Shown in pieces: positions 62,490 through 64,000 of a stretch of DNA of 64,000 nt; position 1 is the stretch's first letter; each line of letters opens with the position of its first letter. Under the pieces are notes generated by a model, which ran no database searches, had not been told where the DNA came from, and was given only the letters and a program-made list of their open reading frames with translations. Source of the DNA: Leptospiraceae bacterium (GTDB lineage: Bacteria > Spirochaetota > Leptospiria > Leptospirales > Leptospiraceae); NCBI GenBank assembly GCA_016708435.1, contig JADJFV010000001.1:124001-188000 (forward strand), in the 5' to 3' direction. Both the position numbers and the translations under genes were made by a program.

Positions 62490-63215
62490 TTAACCAGCAG
62501 TAATCGCTAGCTCTACACGTCTATTTGCTGGGTCATTTGGACTTGCACCAGGAGCAGGTTTGTCTGCACCTACACCTTTCGTTTCACCGATTTGATCATC
62601 AGTAATTCCTTGTGATTTTAAATAACCTTTAACAGAATCTGCTCTTTGTTGGCTAAGAGTTTTATTGAAAGCTGGATCTCCAGAAGCATCTGTGTGACCA
62701 GAAATATTAACTTTAGTGTCTGGATATGCTTTGATAGAATCAGCAACTTTATCAAGTGTAGCTTTTCCTGAATCAGGAACATCCGCTTTACCAGGATTAA
62801 ATTTAACTGCTTGCTCACCCATTTTTAAGCTAAGTGCTTCAATATCGCCATCAGCACCTTTCACTTCTGCTACACCAATTTTTTTAGATTCAAGATCTTC
62901 TTTGATATCATCTTTCATTAGGTCGAAGTATAACCCAACACCAAGACCGATTGCGCAACCAGCAGCAAGACCAACAGCCTTACCTTTATTGCTTGCTTTT
63001 TTCTTTTTACCAAAAGCTGATTTTACTACATCTTTGATGTCTCCACCAGATGCTTTTTTCTTAATAGCTTCATCATAGGCAGCCCCAGCTAATAAACCTG
63101 TTAAACAACCAGTCAATCCGCCTATCATAGTGCCCTTTCCTACTTTACTGAGTGTCTCACAGGAAGTAACCGAGAAAGCAACTAGCAGAATCATAACTAA
63201 TGAATTTTTTTTCAT
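62490..63215 (-). CDS. OmpA-family lipoprotein
   Basis: 241 residues. MKKNSLVMILLVAFSVTSC has a lipobox (VTSC), and AAAGGAG precedes the ATG. Two glycine-zipper helices follow (GTMIGGLTGCLTGLLAGAAY; KAVGLAAGCAIGLGVGLYFD), suggesting membrane interaction. The C-terminal 115 residues are an OmpA peptidoglycan-binding domain: VKFNPGKADVPDSGKATLDKV, INISGHTDASGDPAFNKTL-like, SQQRADSVKGYL and GADKPAPGASPNDPANRRVEL. It should tie the outer membrane to the wall, like Loa22-type proteins. A strong terminator follows. Confidence 0.93.
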   Translation of the reverse strand: MKKNSLVMILLVAFSVTSCETLSKVGKGTMIGGLTGCLTGLLAGAAYDEAIKKKASGGDIKDVVKSAFGKKKKASNKGKAVGLAAGCAIGLGVGLYFDLMKDDIKEDLESKKIGVAEVKGADGDIEALSLKMGEQAVKFNPGKADVPDSGKATLDKVADSIKAYPDTKVNISGHTDASGDPAFNKTLSQQRADSVKGYLKSQGITDDQIGETKGVGADKPAPGASPNDPANRRVELAITAG

Positions 63216-63316
63216 CTATTGTCTCCTTTTTCTTCAAAGAAAAATAAAATCTATTTCGGGTCAATCAAAAACAAGTTGCTTTCTGACTCGCAAATTCATA
63301 TTCTGGATAGTTAATT

Positions 63317-63769
63317 ATGAAGCCATCCATTCAAATGAGTATTGCATGTGGGATAATTGGACTTATAGCAGGTCTCTTTGTTAGCAATAATGCTACAGGA
63401 GAGGGTTATGAGATGTTTCCACTATTCTCTACTTTGTCCTCGCTTGTATGCTCTTTCCTACTCTGGCATATATTCATCACGCGAAAAAAATCACGCTCTA
63501 TTGTATTTGGAATTTTTATAGGGCTAATGATTGTAATCCTCTCTCATTACTTCACTTGGTATTTCATGTCCTTGTCTTATTTTCTTTGCAATCAATTCAC
63601 TGGTAAATGTCTCAGTTCACTCGGAGGAAAGACAATAAATCCAGTTGAATCTATTTATCTACTACTTCCGTTCACATTGATTAGTTTAATGATCGCATGG
63701 CCTACGATTCCTTTGGGAGCCTTCCTTGGTGCGATCGTAATTAAGCTACAGAATAATTCAAAAATTTAG
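63317..63769 (+). CDS. Hypothetical membrane protein
   Basis: 150 residues with four predicted helices: MSIACGIIGLIAGLFVSNNA, LSSLVCSFLLWHIFI, IVFGIFIGLMIVILSHYF and ISLMIAWPTIPLGAFLGAIV. Between the third and fourth there is a short loop with two cysteines (YFLCNQFTGKCLSSLGGK), possibly a disulfide on the outside. I do not recognise the family. It is divergent from the OmpA-type gene, with about 100 bases between the starts. Ribosome site is weak. Confidence 0.65.
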   Translation: MKPSIQMSIACGIIGLIAGLFVSNNATGEGYEMFPLFSTLSSLVCSFLLWHIFITRKKSRSIVFGIFIGLMIVILSHYFTWYFMSLSYFLCNQFTGKCLSSLGGKTINPVESIYLLLPFTLISLMIAWPTIPLGAFLGAIVIKLQNNSKI

Positions 63770-63781
63770 TAAAAAAATTTC

Positions 63782-63809
63782 TTGCCAAATAAATAGCATA
63801 TGCGATAAT
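63782..63809 (+). promoter_or_regulatory. Candidate sigma70-type promoter
   Basis: TTGCCA (63782-63787) and GATAAT (63804-63809) with a 16-base spacer, about 30 bases before the GTG of the last gene. A good match to consensus by eye; spirochaete promoters often fit sigma70. Untested. Confidence 0.5.
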
Positions 63810-63840
63810 TCTGCTCCCTATCCAAAGGGAGGAGAATATT

Positions 63841-64000
63841 GTGAAGACAATTTTTATTTTATCAGGGTTTCTTTTTGCCCTAAATCTATTTGCCACTGAA
63901 GAAATGGAAGGCATTTACATTGCAAAATCGGAAACTACAAACGAAATCTACGAGTTAAGCCTTAACGTGGAAAAAGATGGCACAGGAGAAGATGCTCATT
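63841..64000 (+). CDS. Secreted protein, N-terminus only
   Basis: GTG start at 63841 after a strong GGGAGGAG. The visible 53 codons encode MKTIFILSGFLFALNLFA, an export signal with a likely cleavage near ATEE, then MEGIYIAKSETTNEIYELSLNVE. The frame runs off the window. The start of the mature part resembles small periplasmic beta-sandwich proteins, but too little is visible to name a family. Confidence 0.7.
   Translation, partial: MKTIFILSGFLFALNLFATEEMEGIYIAKSETTNEIYELSLNVEKDGTGEDAH

Noticed and set aside
1..64000. tRNA genes, rRNA genes and CRISPR arrays
   Set aside because: I saw no TTCRANNC-type tRNA arms, no rRNA-like conserved sequence and no regularly spaced direct repeats. A covariance-model search was not possible here.

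Overview
The window comes from a low-GC spirochaete of the family Leptospiraceae, most likely Leptospira or a close uncultured relative. The evidence is a DUF1564 protein (a family I know only from Leptospira), a DISM-type seven-helix receptor fused to adenylate cyclase, many lipoproteins with loose spirochaetal lipoboxes, a paired HadA/HadB-like MaoC operon, and TTG/GTG starts with AGGAG-type ribosome sites. No rRNA, tRNA or CRISPR array was seen.

Layout. 1-9 kb, mostly minus strand: thrC with an HATPase-like protein; an Fe-S uracil-DNA glycosylase; an operon of two hot-dog dehydratases, an ankyrin protein and the heme A genes ctaA and ctaB; a short RecQ. 9-14 kb: a higBA toxin-antitoxin pair, two small membrane proteins, an orphan ribbon-helix-helix regulator with a palindromic operator, a receptor adenylate cyclase, and a Uma2-family gene killed by one stop codon. 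15-21 kb, plus strand: queE coupled to a RapA/SNF2-like ATPase, a surface protein and a peptide-binding lipoprotein. 21-31 kb: HNH-like protein, LptE-like lipoprotein, M23 protein, SpoIIE phosphatase, DUF1564, a sugar transferase fused to a ferritin-like di-iron domain, and a two-component system. 31-49 kb: Mch-like hydratase, ligA, TSUP permease, SDR, AsmA-like protein, GDP-mannose dehydratase, sppA, surE, Lcl/DUF1566 lipoprotein, metallo-beta-lactamase lipoprotein, ilvE, a CapA-like protein and a doubly frameshifted aat.

49.8-59.3 kb is the accessory part. It holds a repeat-rich 700-base spacer with a 146-base inverted-repeat element, a putative toxin/immunity pair, and a restriction-like pair: a PLD-nuclease/SNF2 translocase followed by an Eco57I-like adenine methylase. 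The methylase gene has a palindromic repeat lodged just before its NPPY motif, five further frameshifts, and a second palindrome lodged in frame near its 3' end. 59.3-64 kb: TonB-dependent receptor, OmpA-type lipoprotein, a small membrane protein and the start of a secreted protein.

Small palindromic and inverted repeats run through the whole window. Several reach into coding sequence, extending, interrupting or padding proteins. Most frameshifts lie in short homopolymers, so real decay and assembly error both have to be considered for aat and the methylase.
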